Assembly (NCBI RefSeq): GCF_900100955.1 | Contig: NZ_FNCC01000016.1 | Location: 124,001 to 188,000, forward strand | Direction of reading: 5' to 3' | Origin: Lentzea fradiae | Lineage (GTDB): Bacteria; Actinomycetota; Actinomycetes; Mycobacteriales; Pseudonocardiaceae | DNA length: 64,000 nt | In this document: piece after piece, positions 15,780 through 24,627 of the stretch | Position numbering within the stretch: the stretch's first letter is position 1 | Layout of the letters: every line of letters starts with the position of its first letter | Position numbers and translations under genes: made by a program | The notes under the pieces: generated by a model | Told to the model about the DNA's origin: nothing | Database searches by the model: none | What the model saw: only the letters and a program-made list of their open reading frames with translations

Positions 15780-17579
15780 GTGAGGGGCGCACGAAGAGTC
15801 GCACTGCTGGCTGCGGTGCTAGTTCTGCCACTTCTGCCCGCCACGGCCCAGGCCGCGGAGGGGCCGGTGTTCAAGGACGGTGAGGCACAGCCCGTCTTCG
15901 ACCCGAAAGACGTGGTGAAGGAGAGCCTCTGGGTCCGCGCCCCGGTCGACAGCGACCGCGACGGCAAGGACGACGAGGTCTACACCGAGGTCGTCCGGCC
16001 ACGCGCCACCGAACGCGGCCTCAAGGTACCGGTCGTGTACATGGTCAGCCCGTACTTCTCGGGCGGCAACGACGTCCCCAACCACAACGTCGACGTCGAA
16101 CTGTACGTGCCGGACAAGCGCAACGGACGTCTGCTGAAATCCTCCGCTGACGAACGGATCACCGCCGCACTCGGCCCCAACCCGATCACCTCGGCCCGCT
16201 ACGAGGCGTACTTCATCTCGCGCGGATACGCGGTCGTCTACGCCGAGTCGCTGGGCACCGGCAAGTCAACGGGCTGCCCGACGACGGGAGATGTCAACGA
16301 GACGATCGGCGCCCGTGTCGTCGTCGACTGGCTCAACGGCCGTGCGTCCGCACGGACCGCGACGGGCGAAGCCATCAAGGCGACCTGGTCGACCGGCAAG
16401 ACCGGCATGATGGGCGTCTCCTACAACGGAACGCTGCCCAACGCCGTCGCCTCCACGGGCGTGCGCGGCCTCGAAGCCATCGTGCCGATCGCCGCGATCT
16501 CCAGTTGGTACGACTACTACCGCGCGGATGGCGCCGTGGTCGCGCCCGGCACGTTCCAGGGCGAGGACGCCGACGTACTGGCGGAGTACGTCTACACGCG
16601 CGCCGACAGGGAGATCTGCAAGCCGATCATCGCGGAGATCGCGAAGGACCAGGACCGCATCACTGGCGACTACAACCGGTTCTGGGACAAGCGCAACTAC
16701 CTCAACGACGCCCGCAAGGTCCGCGCCGCAGTACTCGCCGTCCACGGGCTCAACGACTGGAACGTCAAGATGACGCACGTCGAGCAGTGGTACTCGGCGT
16801 TGAAGAAGGTCGGCGTACCGCGGAAGATCTGGCTGCACCAGTCGGGGCACACCGACCCCGACACGCTGCGGTCGGCCGAGTGGCGGCGCACCCTGAACCG
16901 CTGGTTCACCCAGTACCTGTGGGGTCACCGCAATGGTGTCGACAAGGAGCCGAAGGCCACGCTGCAGCGCGAGGACAAGACGTGGGTCGACGAGAAGGAC
17001 TGGCCCGCGCCGGGCACGTCCGACGTGCGGCTGCGCCTGTCCGCAGGCGGAACCACCAAGGGCGGCCTCGCGGTCCTGCCCGGTCGCGGCGTGGAGAAGC
17101 TGACCGACGACGCGACGAAGACGGCGGAGTCGCTGATCGACCAGGCGACGTCCCCGCACCGTCTCTCCTACGCGTCGCAGCCGGCGCGGAAGCCGGTGAG
17201 GTTGTCCGGGAAGTCGACGGCGCAGCTGCGGCTCGCCTTCGACCGTCCCGCCGCGAACGTGACGACGCTGCTCGTCGACCGGGCTCCGGACGGCACGTCC
17301 CACGTCATCACGCGCGGCTCGACGGACCCGCAGAACAGGGACCGTCCCGACCGGACGTCGCCGATCAAGCCGGGCAAGTTCTACGACGTGGACGTGCCGA
17401 TCGTGCCTGACGACTACGTCCTGCAGGCGGGTCACCGGCTCGAGTTCGTGCTGATCTCCAGCGACTACGACTACACGCTGCGCCCGAAGCCGGGTGCCGG
17501 CCTGTCGCTGGACCTTGCCAGGTCGTCGGTGGAACTGCCGATCGTCGGTGGCTGGCACACCGTTTTCCAGGCGTTCTGA
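15780..17579 (+). CDS. Secreted Xaa-Pro dipeptidyl-peptidase (S15)
   Basis: A 599-residue exported serine peptidase. The GTG at 15780, behind GGGGG, gives a clean signal peptide (RGARRVALLAAVLVLPLLP, cleavage near TAQA-AEG). The catalytic Ser is in GMMGVSYNGTLP near residue 214, Asp in AVHGLNDWNV and His in HQSGHTDP. The C-terminal ~200 residues form the beta-rich domain of the X-prolyl dipeptidyl aminopeptidase family. It removes Xaa-Pro dipeptides from peptides outside the cell. A 16-bp hairpin follows the stop, so it is monocistronic. Confidence 0.88.
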   Translation: MRGARRVALLAAVLVLPLLPATAQAAEGPVFKDGEAQPVFDPKDVVKESLWVRAPVDSDRDGKDDEVYTEVVRPRATERGLKVPVVYMVSPYFSGGNDVPNHNVDVELYVPDKRNGRLLKSSADERITAALGPNPITSARYEAYFISRGYAVVYAESLGTGKSTGCPTTGDVNETIGARVVVDWLNGRASARTATGEAIKATWSTGKTGMMGVSYNGTLPNAVASTGVRGLEAIVPIAAISSWYDYYRADGAVVAPGTFQGEDADVLAEYVYTRADREICKPIIAEIAKDQDRITGDYNRFWDKRNYLNDARKVRAAVLAVHGLNDWNVKMTHVEQWYSALKKVGVPRKIWLHQSGHTDPDTLRSAEWRRTLNRWFTQYLWGHRNGVDKEPKATLQREDKTWVDEKDWPAPGTSDVRLRLSAGGTTKGGLAVLPGRGVEKLTDDATKTAESLIDQATSPHRLSYASQPARKPVRLSGKSTAQLRLAFDRPAANVTTLLVDRAPDGTSHVITRGSTDPQNRDRPDRTSPIKPGKFYDVDVPIVPDDYVLQAGHRLEFVLISSDYDYTLRPKPGAGLSLDLARSSVELPIVGGWHTVFQAF

Positions 17580-17582
17580 GTT

Positions 17583-17630
17583 GGTGCCGCGCTTCGGTTC
17601 CTGCTCGTCCGGGGACCGAAGCGCGGCACC
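17583..17630 (+). terminator. Hairpin terminator after the S15 peptidase
   Basis: A perfect 16-bp stem (17583-17598 with 17615-17630) lies directly after the stop, with a 16-nt loop that can pair further at its base. Confidence 0.85.
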
Positions 17631-17682
17631 CTAGCACCCACCCCTGACAGAACCTCGTTACCGAGCGCTCGAAGATCTCGAC

Positions 17683-17709
17683 CTGTCCACAACCGCGCAG
17701 TTGTCCACA
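17683..17709. promoter_or_regulatory. Two DnaA-box-like sites upstream of the DUF4192 gene
   Basis: CTGTCCACA (17683-17691) and TTGTCCACA (17701-17709) are direct repeats whose starts are 18 bp apart. The second is the exact consensus DnaA box of high-GC actinobacteria. They lie about 50-80 bp before the start of the DUF4192 gene. Confidence 0.5.
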
Positions 17710-17760
17710 ACTTCGCGCCGGCCCAGTGCTCCGCGGCTCCTCGTCCGCCACTGTGAGCCC

Positions 17761-18801
17761 ATGCCCACCGCCTTCCCGACACCGGTCCGAGTTCGTGACG
17801 TCAGCGAGCTCTACGCCGCGATCCCACACCTGATCGGCTTCCACCCCGCAGACTCGCTCGTCGTGCTCGTGCTGAAGGACAACCTGGTCAGCATGACCAT
17901 GCGCGTCGACCTGCCGCGTCCTCGACATAGAGGTTTTCTGGCGGCTCAACTGGAGGTGCCGCTTCGAGAACAAGGCGCGTCCGAGGTGGTTCTCGTGGTC
18001 GTGTGCGCGCCGTCCGAGCACATACCTGAGAATCTGCCGCACGGACCACTCGTCACCACGCTCAGAAACACCTTGGGGTGCTCGGGTGTCGACGTCGTTG
18101 AAGCGGTCTGGCTGCCTTCGTTCCAGAAGGACGCCCGATGGCTGTGCTACCTGGACCTCGACTGCCACGGCACGCTGCCCGATCCCGAGCTGTCCGCCTT
18201 GGCGGCAGCATCGGCACACGAGGGCAACGTGACGTTCGAGTCGCGCGCCGCCATGGCGGCAATCGCCGCCTTGGACTCACCCGAGGCGCTGGAACGACGA
18301 TCAGCACTGCTCGACGAACTCATGGCGAGCGCAGGCGAGCCCGACCCCGGCACCGAGTTGCGCCGGGTACGTGAGGCGATCGACGCGGTCGCCGAACGTC
18401 GCGGACCGTTGCCGGACGCGGAGATCGTCGCGTTGGCGAGAGCGCTGGCTCAACCCGAGGTGCGGGACGCGAGCATGGGGTTCGCGGCACTGCCCGTGGC
18501 CAGACTGGCCGAGCGGCTGTGGCTCGAGCTCACCAGGACGTGCCCGGCACCCGAACGCGCGGAAGCCGCCTGCCTGCTCGCCTTCTACGCCTACCAGCGC
18601 GGCGATGGAGGTCTCGCGTCCATCGCGCTCGACGCGGCCGAGGACGCCTGCCCCGGCCACTCCCTGACGAAGCTCCTCCGCGCCGCGGCCAGCGCGGCGT
18701 TCCCTCCGGCAGAGATGAGGGCGTTGTCCAGGAAGTACCTGGACAACGCCCGCCAGTTGCTCAGAAGCGCTCAGAGCAGTTCCGGCCGCTCCCAGCCCTG
18801 A
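17761..18801 (+). CDS. DUF4192 domain protein
   Basis: A 346-residue actinobacterial protein whose N-terminus matches DUF4192 (VRVRDVSELYAAIPHLIGFHPADSLVVLVL). It has a helical C-terminal part with tetratricopeptide-like character (CLLAFYAYQRGDGGLASIALDAAE). The function of the family is unknown. ATG 17761 fits the family start; the frame is open 60 bases upstream across the DnaA-like site. The 3' end overlaps the convergent S9 peptidase gene by 31 bp and holds a strong hairpin at 18720-18750. Confidence 0.8.
   Translation: MPTAFPTPVRVRDVSELYAAIPHLIGFHPADSLVVLVLKDNLVSMTMRVDLPRPRHRGFLAAQLEVPLREQGASEVVLVVVCAPSEHIPENLPHGPLVTTLRNTLGCSGVDVVEAVWLPSFQKDARWLCYLDLDCHGTLPDPELSALAAASAHEGNVTFESRAAMAAIAALDSPEALERRSALLDELMASAGEPDPGTELRRVREAIDAVAERRGPLPDAEIVALARALAQPEVRDASMGFAALPVARLAERLWLELTRTCPAPERAEAACLLAFYAYQRGDGGLASIALDAAEDACPGHSLTKLLRAAASAAFPPAEMRALSRKYLDNARQLLRSAQSSSGRSQP
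18720..18750 (-). terminator. Hairpin inside the DUF4192 coding end
   Basis: GGCGTTGTCCAGG (18720-18732) pairs perfectly with CCTGGACAACGCC (18738-18750) around 5 nt. It lies 20 nt past the stop of the minus-strand S9 peptidase gene and inside the last codons of DUF4192, so it probably terminates the dtxR-galK-galE-S9 transcript. Confidence 0.65.
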
Positions 18802-20774
18802 TCCAGGACATGTTCGGCCAAGAACGCCCACACCGTCTCGTACCAGACCCGAGAGTTGCCGGGGGTGAGGATCCAGTGGTTCTCCGTCGGAAAGTAAAGG
18901 TATTTCGCGGTGACGCCGTGCCGGACGAGGTCGAAGTACAGGCGGTGCCCCTCACCGATGGGGACTCGGTAGTCCTTGTCCCCGTGGATGACGAGCATCG
19001 GGGTCTTGATGTCCGCGACCCGCAGGTGCGGGGAGTTCTCGAGGATCCGCTCCGGCTGCGTGAGGGGGTCGCCCATCTCCCGCATCCAGAAGTAGGAGCT
19101 GTCCGTGCCACCGGAGAAGGCGTCGAGGTGCCACAGGGACGCGTGGGTGACGATCGCCCGGAAACGGTCGGTCTGGGTGGCGATCCAGTTGGCCATGTAG
19201 CCGCCGAACGAGCCACCCATGGCGGCGGTCCGGGAGCCGTCGATGTCGTCCCGCTCGACCGCGACGTCCGTGATGGCCATGAGGTCGGTGTAGGGCTCGG
19301 CGCCCCACCGGCCCCAGCCCGCCTTGATGAAGTCGGGCCCGTAGCCGGTGGACAGCGCCGGGTCCGGCAGCAGGATGGCGTAGCCGCGAGCGGCCATCAG
19401 CCACGGGTTCCAGCGCCACGTCCAGCCGTTCCAGCTCATGACCGGTCCGCCGTGGACCCACAGCACCAGCGGGGCGGGAGAGTCGGCCGAGGCGCCTTCC
19501 GGCAGCACCAGCCAGGCACGGACGGTGCGGCCGTCGGCGACGACCGTGGAGATCTCGGTGAGGGTGCCGGGTACGGAGTCGAGGGCACCGGGGGCAAGCA
19601 GCCGCTCGGGGTCCTGGTCGGCTCCGGTGGCGGCGAACCGCACTGGCTGTGGCGGGTGGTCGACCGAGTTGCGCAACGCGTACAGCGTCTTGCCGTCCGG
19701 GCTCACGACCAGGTCGCTGTAGTAGCCGGTCACGGTCAGCTTCGTGATCTCGCCGGACGCGAGGTCCAAGCGCCAGACCGGCTGGTGCCCGAGGTAGCTG
19801 GCGGTGAAGAAGACAGCCGATCCGTCCGGGCTCACCACCGGGCGGTCCGGTTCCTCCTGGAATTCGGGCGCCAATGGCGTGACCGAGTCGTCGGTCAGGT
19901 CGATGCGCACCAGCTCGCGGTGGTGCGGCAGATCCACTGTGGACTCACGGTGCCGGACCGCGATCACCGCCGCCGAGTCGGGCGTGAAGGCGGCGCCTCC
20001 GAACGAGTACCCGTCCGCCGAGGCGATCGTCCTGGGCGCGCCGCCGCTCGTGGCGACCAGCCGGAGTTCGGTCCTGCGGCCGTAGGCGGCGCTGACGTCG
20101 ATGTCGTGGCCGAAGACGGCCCACTTCCCGTCCGGGCTGAGCGCGATGTCGTCGTCGCTGAGCCTGCTCTCGGTGTCCTCGCTGAGAGCGGCGACGCTCT
20201 CGACGCTGACGTCCCCCAAAGGGGCGGCGAAGAGGCGTGGGTAGGCGGGGCCGAGGTCGGAGTCCCAGTACCGAATCGGGTACGACTCGTGCAGGATCGC
20301 TGTCACTCCAGCGTCCTCACGGGCCTTGCGCTTGGCGTCGTCCTCGTCACCGAACTCCGAGAAGCGGTGCGCCGACGACGTGAACAGCACAGTCTCACCG
20401 GCAGCACGCAGCTGACCGACTCCGCCTCCCGGTCGCAGAACCTCGGCGGCCTCTCCGTGGACCGGAAGCCGCCACAACGCCTTCTTGTCCTTGGACTCGC
20501 CCGGCTTCGCGAGCGGATCCGGTCGTGCCGACAAGAACAGCAGCGACCCGTCCGGTGCGAACACGGGGGAGGAGTCGCCCTTGGCGGAACGGGTGAGCCG
20601 GACGGCCTCCCGTTCACCGGAGGGGTCGACCTCCCAGAGAGCGCCCTGCCACGTCTTGCCGTCCGGGGCGAGCGTGGAGACGACCGTGACGAGCCGGGTG
20701 CCGTCCGGGGACAGCGCGAGCGAACCGAGGCGCGGGGTGGCGTTGTAGCTCTCGAAGGAGGCGAAGTCGGTCAT
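18771..20774 (-). CDS. S9 family prolyl oligopeptidase-type peptidase
   Basis: A 667-residue cytoplasmic serine peptidase of the acylaminoacyl-peptidase branch of S9. The first ~400 residues are a beta-propeller, visible as repeated ALSPDGTRL, PVFAPDGSL, VVSPDGSAV and VVSPDGKTL blades. The C-terminal alpha/beta hydrolase domain carries Ser in GGSFGGYMAN near residue 520, Asp in HGDKDYRVP near 605 and His in TENHWI near 640. It trims short peptides. It lies 6 nt downstream of galE on the same strand, so it is the last gene of that operon. Confidence 0.9.
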   Translation of the reverse strand: MTDFASFESYNATPRLGSLALSPDGTRLVTVVSTLAPDGKTWQGALWEVDPSGEREAVRLTRSAKGDSSPVFAPDGSLLFLSARPDPLAKPGESKDKKALWRLPVHGEAAEVLRPGGGVGQLRAAGETVLFTSSAHRFSEFGDEDDAKRKAREDAGVTAILHESYPIRYWDSDLGPAYPRLFAAPLGDVSVESVAALSEDTESRLSDDDIALSPDGKWAVFGHDIDVSAAYGRRTELRLVATSGGAPRTIASADGYSFGGAAFTPDSAAVIAVRHRESTVDLPHHRELVRIDLTDDSVTPLAPEFQEEPDRPVVSPDGSAVFFTASYLGHQPVWRLDLASGEITKLTVTGYYSDLVVSPDGKTLYALRNSVDHPPQPVRFAATGADQDPERLLAPGALDSVPGTLTEISTVVADGRTVRAWLVLPEGASADSPAPLVLWVHGGPVMSWNGWTWRWNPWLMAARGYAILLPDPALSTGYGPDFIKAGWGRWGAEPYTDLMAITDVAVERDDIDGSRTAAMGGSFGGYMANWIATQTDRFRAIVTHASLWHLDAFSGGTDSSYFWMREMGDPLTQPERILENSPHLRVADIKTPMLVIHGDKDYRVPIGEGHRLYFDLVRHGVTAKYLYFPTENHWILTPGNSRVWYETVWAFLAEHVLDQGWERPELL

Positions 20775-20780
20775 CGCGGG

Positions 20781-21743
20781 TCAGGCCCCGTGCCGGGCGC
20801 GGGTGAACTCCCACGCGTCGCGGACGATGCCGGAGATGTCGGCGCGCTCCGGCTTCCAGCCGAGGTCCGTGCGCGCCCGCTCGGCGGAGGCGACCAGGAC
20901 AGCCGGGTCACCGGCACGCCGCGGCGCGACGACGGCCGGGATCGGGTGGCCGGTCACCTCGCGGCAGGTCTCGATGACCTGCTTGACCGAGAAGCCGGTG
21001 CCGTTGCCGAGGTTGTAGATCCGGTGCTCACCCGCGGTGGCGTGCTCGAGCGCGAGGAGGTGGGCGTCCGCGAGGTCCGCGACGTGGATGTAGTCGCGGA
21101 CGCAGGTGCCGTCCTCGGTGGGCCAGTCCTCGCCGTAGATCGAGATGTGCTCGCGCTGGCCGAGGGCGACCTGCAGCACCAGCGGGATGAGGTGGGTCTC
21201 GGTCGCGTGGCGCTCGCCGATGCTGCCGTAAGCGCCGGCGACGTTGAAGTACCGCAGGCTCATCGCCGCCAGCCCGTGCGCGGCCGCGTACGACGTGATC
21301 GCGTGGTCGATCGCCAGCTTGGTGGCGCCGTAGGTGTTGGTCGGCGCGGTGGGGGCCGTCTCGGGGATCGGCACCTCCTGCGGCTCGCCGTACGTCGCGG
21401 CAGTCGAGGAGAAGACGAGCTTCGGCGTGCCGTGCTCCTTCATCGCGTCGAGCAGGCGAATCGCTGTCAGGACATTGCCCGTCCAGTACTTGCCGGGGTC
21501 CTCCATGGACTCGCCGACGAGGGACTTCGCCGCGAAGTGCAGAACGCCGTCGAACCCTTCCGCGAGGACTTCGCCGATCACCTCGGCGATGTCACCCCGG
21601 ATGAAGCGCGCTCCCGCGGGGACGGCGTCCTCGTGCCCGGTCGAGAGGTCGTCGAGGACGACCACCTCGTGTCCGGCTTCGAGCAGCCGGGCGGCGCAGA
21701 CGCTGCCGACGTAACCGGCCCCGCCCGTGACGAGCAGCTTCAC
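20781..21743 (-). CDS. galE: UDP-glucose 4-epimerase
   Basis: A 320-residue short-chain dehydrogenase-fold epimerase that interconverts UDP-galactose and UDP-glucose. The NAD-binding TGGAGYVGS lies at the N-terminus, followed by LDDLSTGH, SSTAATYGEP and the catalytic Tyr and Lys in NTYGATKLA; LRYFNVAGAYG is diagnostic for GalE. GTG 21743, five bases behind GAGGA, is the likely start; an adjacent GTG at 21746 is possible. It follows galK by about 35 nt and precedes the S9 peptidase by 6 nt. Confidence 0.93.
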   Translation of the reverse strand: MKLLVTGGAGYVGSVCAARLLEAGHEVVVLDDLSTGHEDAVPAGARFIRGDIAEVIGEVLAEGFDGVLHFAAKSLVGESMEDPGKYWTGNVLTAIRLLDAMKEHGTPKLVFSSTAATYGEPQEVPIPETAPTAPTNTYGATKLAIDHAITSYAAAHGLAAMSLRYFNVAGAYGSIGERHATETHLIPLVLQVALGQREHISIYGEDWPTEDGTCVRDYIHVADLADAHLLALEHATAGEHRIYNLGNGTGFSVKQVIETCREVTGHPIPAVVAPRRAGDPAVLVASAERARTDLGWKPERADISGIVRDAWEFTRARHGA

Positions 21744-21779
21744 CACAGTCCTCGCATTCCTGGTCGAGATCGTTGTTCG

Positions 21780-22955
21780 CTACCGGTCCCTGCCCGCACC
21801 CGCGGACGGGACCGCCGTGAAGAGCCTCGGCCGCGTGAGCGAGCGCGAGGCGAAACCGGCGAGCACGGCCCGTTCGACCTCGGCGTGCCGGTCGACGGGC
21901 ACGAGGGCGATGGCCGAACCGCCGAAGCCGCCGCCGGTCATCCTGGCGCCGAGGGCACCGGCCTCCATCGCGGAGTCGACGGCGACGTCGAGCTCGAGAC
22001 ACGAGACCCGGTAGTCGTCCCGCAGGCTCGCGTGCGAACCGGACAGGAGCGGACCGACATCGGCGAGCCGGCCCGCGCGGAGCAGTTCGACAGTGCGCAG
22101 GACCCTGTCGTTCTCAGTCACCACGTGCCGCACCAGCGGACGCAGCTCTTCGGGCAGCCGGACGAGCGTCTGGTCGAGCTCGGCGACGTCGACGTCCCGC
22201 AGCGCGGGAACACCGAGAATCTCGGCGGCCCGCTCGCAGCCCGCCCGGCGGGCGCCGTAGCCGCCGTCGACGTGGGAGTGGCTGGCGCGAGTGTCGATGA
22301 CCAGCACCTCGAGCCCACTGGCAGCCGCGTCGAACGCGACCTGCTCCGACTTGCCGGAGCGCACGTCGTAAAACAGGGCATGCGCTTCGACGCAGCTCAG
22401 CGATGCCGTCTGGTCCAGAATTCCGGTCGGCGCACCCACGAAGTCGTTCTCGGAACGCTGCACCCAGCGCGCGATGTCCGGCAGCTCGGCGTCGACGTCG
22501 GCGAGGCCGAGCAGGGCGAGGGCGACGGCGCACTCCAGAGCGTGCGAGGAGGAGAGGCCGGCACCAGCGGGAACGTCACCCGCGATGACGAGGTCCGCAC
22601 CGCCGGTGACGGCGATTCCCTGCTCACGCAGTGCCCAGGCGACACCGCTGGGGTACGCGGGCCACCCCTTGACGGTCCCGGGGGCTAGCTCGGTCACCAC
22701 GGCGGGGGCGGCGGTCTGCACTCCGCCGTCGTCCCCGGTCGTGCTGACGGTCAGCACGCCGTCGGTGCGGGCGGAGGCCGCCACCGCGATGCGGTGGGGC
22801 AGCGCGAACGGCAGCACGAAGCCGTCGTTGTAGTCGGTGTGCTCGCCGATCAGGTTGACCCGGCCGGGAGCCGACCAGATGCCCTCGGGCGCGCGTTCGT
22901 GCAGGCGCTGGAACGCCTCGGCCGCCTTCGCCGCCGGAGTGGTCGCCTTGGTCAC
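21780..22955 (-). CDS. galK: Galactokinase
   Basis: A 391-residue GHMP kinase. GRVNLIGEHTDYNDGFVLP near the N-terminus is the galactose-binding signature, GDVPAGAGLSSSHALE the ATP-binding GHMP motif, and MTGGGFGGSAIALVP the third GHMP motif. It phosphorylates galactose at C1 in the Leloir pathway; no galT is seen in the window. Its GTG start overlaps the regulator stop as GTGA (22952-22955), so galK is translationally coupled to the DtxR-family gene. Confidence 0.93.
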   Translation of the reverse strand: MTKATTPAAKAAEAFQRLHERAPEGIWSAPGRVNLIGEHTDYNDGFVLPFALPHRIAVAASARTDGVLTVSTTGDDGGVQTAAPAVVTELAPGTVKGWPAYPSGVAWALREQGIAVTGGADLVIAGDVPAGAGLSSSHALECAVALALLGLADVDAELPDIARWVQRSENDFVGAPTGILDQTASLSCVEAHALFYDVRSGKSEQVAFDAAASGLEVLVIDTRASHSHVDGGYGARRAGCERAAEILGVPALRDVDVAELDQTLVRLPEELRPLVRHVVTENDRVLRTVELLRAGRLADVGPLLSGSHASLRDDYRVSCLELDVAVDSAMEAGALGARMTGGGFGGSAIALVPVDRHAEVERAVLAGFASRSLTRPRLFTAVPSAGAGRDR

Positions 22956-23647
22956 CGGGCGAGCACCAGGACGGCGTGGGCTACCGCGGGGTCGAGCTCG
23001 GCCAGGTGGCCGTTGCCTCCGCGTACCTGCACCACCTTGGCGCCACCGAGCGCCCCGACCTCCACGGTGCCGCCCGGCACCACGCCGGCGTCCTTCAGCT
23101 CCGCCATCAGATCCGGGTCGAGCTGGACGTGCTCGGCGATGCGACGGATCTCGACGCGGCCACCGCCGCGGCGGGCCACCTCGTCCACGCGCAGCAGGTC
23201 CGCCTCGGCGGGCGGGGCGGGCTCGCCGTCGCCCAGCTTGTCGAGGCCGGGGATCGGGTTGCCGTAGGGCGAGGTGGTCGGGTTGCCGAGGAGCTTGATG
23301 AGCTTGCGTTCGACCGCCTCGCTCATCACGTGCTCCCAGCGGCACGCCTCGCTGTGCACGTGCTCCCACTCGAGCCCGATGATGTCGACGAGGAGACGCT
23401 CGGCGAGCCGGTGCTTGCGCATGACGGCGATCGCGAGGTTGCGGCCCTGCTCGGTGAGCTCGAGGTGGCGGTCCTCCGCCACGACCACCAGGCCGTCGCG
23501 TTCCATGCGGCCGACGGTCTGGCTCACCGTCGGGCCGCTCTGGCCGAGGCGCTCGGCGATGCGGGCGCGCAGAGGCACCACGCCCTCTTCTTCGAGCTCG
23601 TAGATCGTGCGGAGATACATCTCCGTGGTGTCGATGAGGTCGTTCAC
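22952..23647 (-). CDS. DtxR/IdeR-family metal-dependent transcriptional regulator
   Basis: A 231-residue repressor. The winged helix lies at residues 5-65 (TTEMYLRTIYELEEE, then RIAERLGQSGPTVSQTVGRM), the dimerisation and metal-binding domain at about 66-140 (HRLAERLLVDIIGLEWEHVHSEACRWEHVMSE, with the metal ligands Cys, His and Glu) and an SH3-like C-terminal domain after that. Such proteins bind DNA with Fe2+ or Mn2+ bound. It fits the DtxR/IdeR type, and dtxR next to galE is a known arrangement in corynebacteria. The GTG has AAGGGGAG upstream. The -10 may be TACCAT, and a 14-bp palindrome (23690-23703) lies over the -35 position. Confidence 0.88.
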   Translation of the reverse strand: MNDLIDTTEMYLRTIYELEEEGVVPLRARIAERLGQSGPTVSQTVGRMERDGLVVVAEDRHLELTEQGRNLAIAVMRKHRLAERLLVDIIGLEWEHVHSEACRWEHVMSEAVERKLIKLLGNPTTSPYGNPIPGLDKLGDGEPAPPAEADLLRVDEVARRGGGRVEIRRIAEHVQLDPDLMAELKDAGVVPGGTVEVGALGGAKVVQVRGGNGHLAELDPAVAHAVLVLAR

Positions 23648-23689
23648 ACCCGCTCCCCTTCGTATGGTGTCAATGGTAGTCGTGCCGGG

Positions 23690-23703
23690 GGACACAGGTG
23701 TCC
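23690..23703. promoter_or_regulatory. Palindrome GGACAC-AG-GTGTCC in the dtxR/sseA gap
   Basis: A perfect inverted repeat with a 2-bp centre lies in the 78-bp divergent gap, over the probable -35 region of the DtxR-family gene and just before sseA. It does not match the known iron-box consensus. Confidence 0.4.
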
Positions 23704-23725
23704 GCGCGGGTGCAGGATGTGAGCC

Positions 23726-24577
23726 GTGCATCCGTTGATCACTCCTCAGGCTCTCGCCGATGCGCTGCGTGCGCGTCCGGTCACCGTCGTGCTGGACGTC
23801 CGGTGGCGGCTCGGCGGTCCACCCGCACGTCAAGACTACGAGGTCAGCCACGTACCTGGCGCTGTGTACGTCGATCTGGACACGGAACTGTCCGCCCCGC
23901 CCGGCATCGGCGGCCGGCATCCGCTGCCGGACCCCGAGCGGTTGCAGGAGGTGCTGCGCCGCGCGGGTGTGCGTGAGGGCGGCCGGGTCGTGGCCTATGA
24001 CGCGGGGGACGGCTCGGTCGCCGCGCGGGCGTGGTGGCTGTTGCGGTGGGCCGGGTATGCCGAGGTCGCGGTGTTGGACGGCGGGTTCGCCGCGTGGGAG
24101 GCCGCCGGGCTGCCCGTCACGGCGGAGGAGCCGCCCGCGCTCACCGGTGACGAGGCTGGTGACGTGGTGGTGCGGCCGGGGCAGATGCCCGTGCTGGACG
24201 CGGACGAGGCGGCGGCGCTGGCGCGTGAGGGCGTGCTGCTCGACGCACGGGCGGCTGCGCGCTACCGCGGCGAGACCGAGCCGGTGGACCCGAAGGCCGG
24301 GCACATCCCCGGCGCTCTCAACGCGCCGACGACCGGCCATGTCGGAGCGGATGGGCGGTGGCTCACGTCCGCGGAGCTGGCGGAGCGGTTCGCTGGGCTC
24401 GGTGTGTCCGGTGGCCGTCCGGTCGGGGCGTACTGCGGGTCGGGTGTGACGGCCTCGTCCGTCGTGTTGGCGCTGGAGGTGGCCGGGATCACCTCGGCGG
24501 AGAAGCCGGCGGCGTTGTACGCCGGGTCGTGGTCCAACTGGTGCGCGTTGGACCGGGAGGTCGCCACCGGCGACTGA
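23726..24577 (+). CDS. sseA: Thiosulfate/3-mercaptopyruvate sulfurtransferase
   Basis: A 283-residue protein with two rhodanese domains. The N-terminal domain has Asp in place of the active Cys (VAYDAGDGSVAARAWW). The C-terminal domain has the active-site loop CGSGVTASSVV near residue 235. VLDVRWRLGG, YEVSHVPGAVYVDLD and GHIPGALNAPT are typical. The six-residue loop CGSGVT fits the mercaptopyruvate sulfurtransferase type. It is divergent from the DtxR-family gene and is followed by two hairpins. Confidence 0.9.
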   Translation: MHPLITPQALADALRARPVTVVLDVRWRLGGPPARQDYEVSHVPGAVYVDLDTELSAPPGIGGRHPLPDPERLQEVLRRAGVREGGRVVAYDAGDGSVAARAWWLLRWAGYAEVAVLDGGFAAWEAAGLPVTAEEPPALTGDEAGDVVVRPGQMPVLDADEAAALAREGVLLDARAAARYRGETEPVDPKAGHIPGALNAPTTGHVGADGRWLTSAELAERFAGLGVSGGRPVGAYCGSGVTASSVVLALEVAGITSAEKPAALYAGSWSNWCALDREVATGD

Positions 24578-24594
24578 CGTGGGTGGTCGGTGGG

Positions 24595-24627
24595 GTGCGT
24601 GCAGCCTGGCCAGCAGGTTGCACGCAC
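24595..24627 (+). terminator. Hairpin terminator after sseA
   Basis: GTGCGTGCA (24595-24603) pairs with TGCACGCAC (24619-24627), with an inner CCTG/CAGG stem in the loop, 18 nt after the sseA stop. Confidence 0.7.

Noticed and set aside
18519..22688. An open frame of 1389 codons on the plus strand
   Set aside because: It runs antisense to the S9 peptidase, galE and galK genes, has no recognisable domain and is rich in Arg, Gly and Val as expected for a shadow of GC-rich codons.
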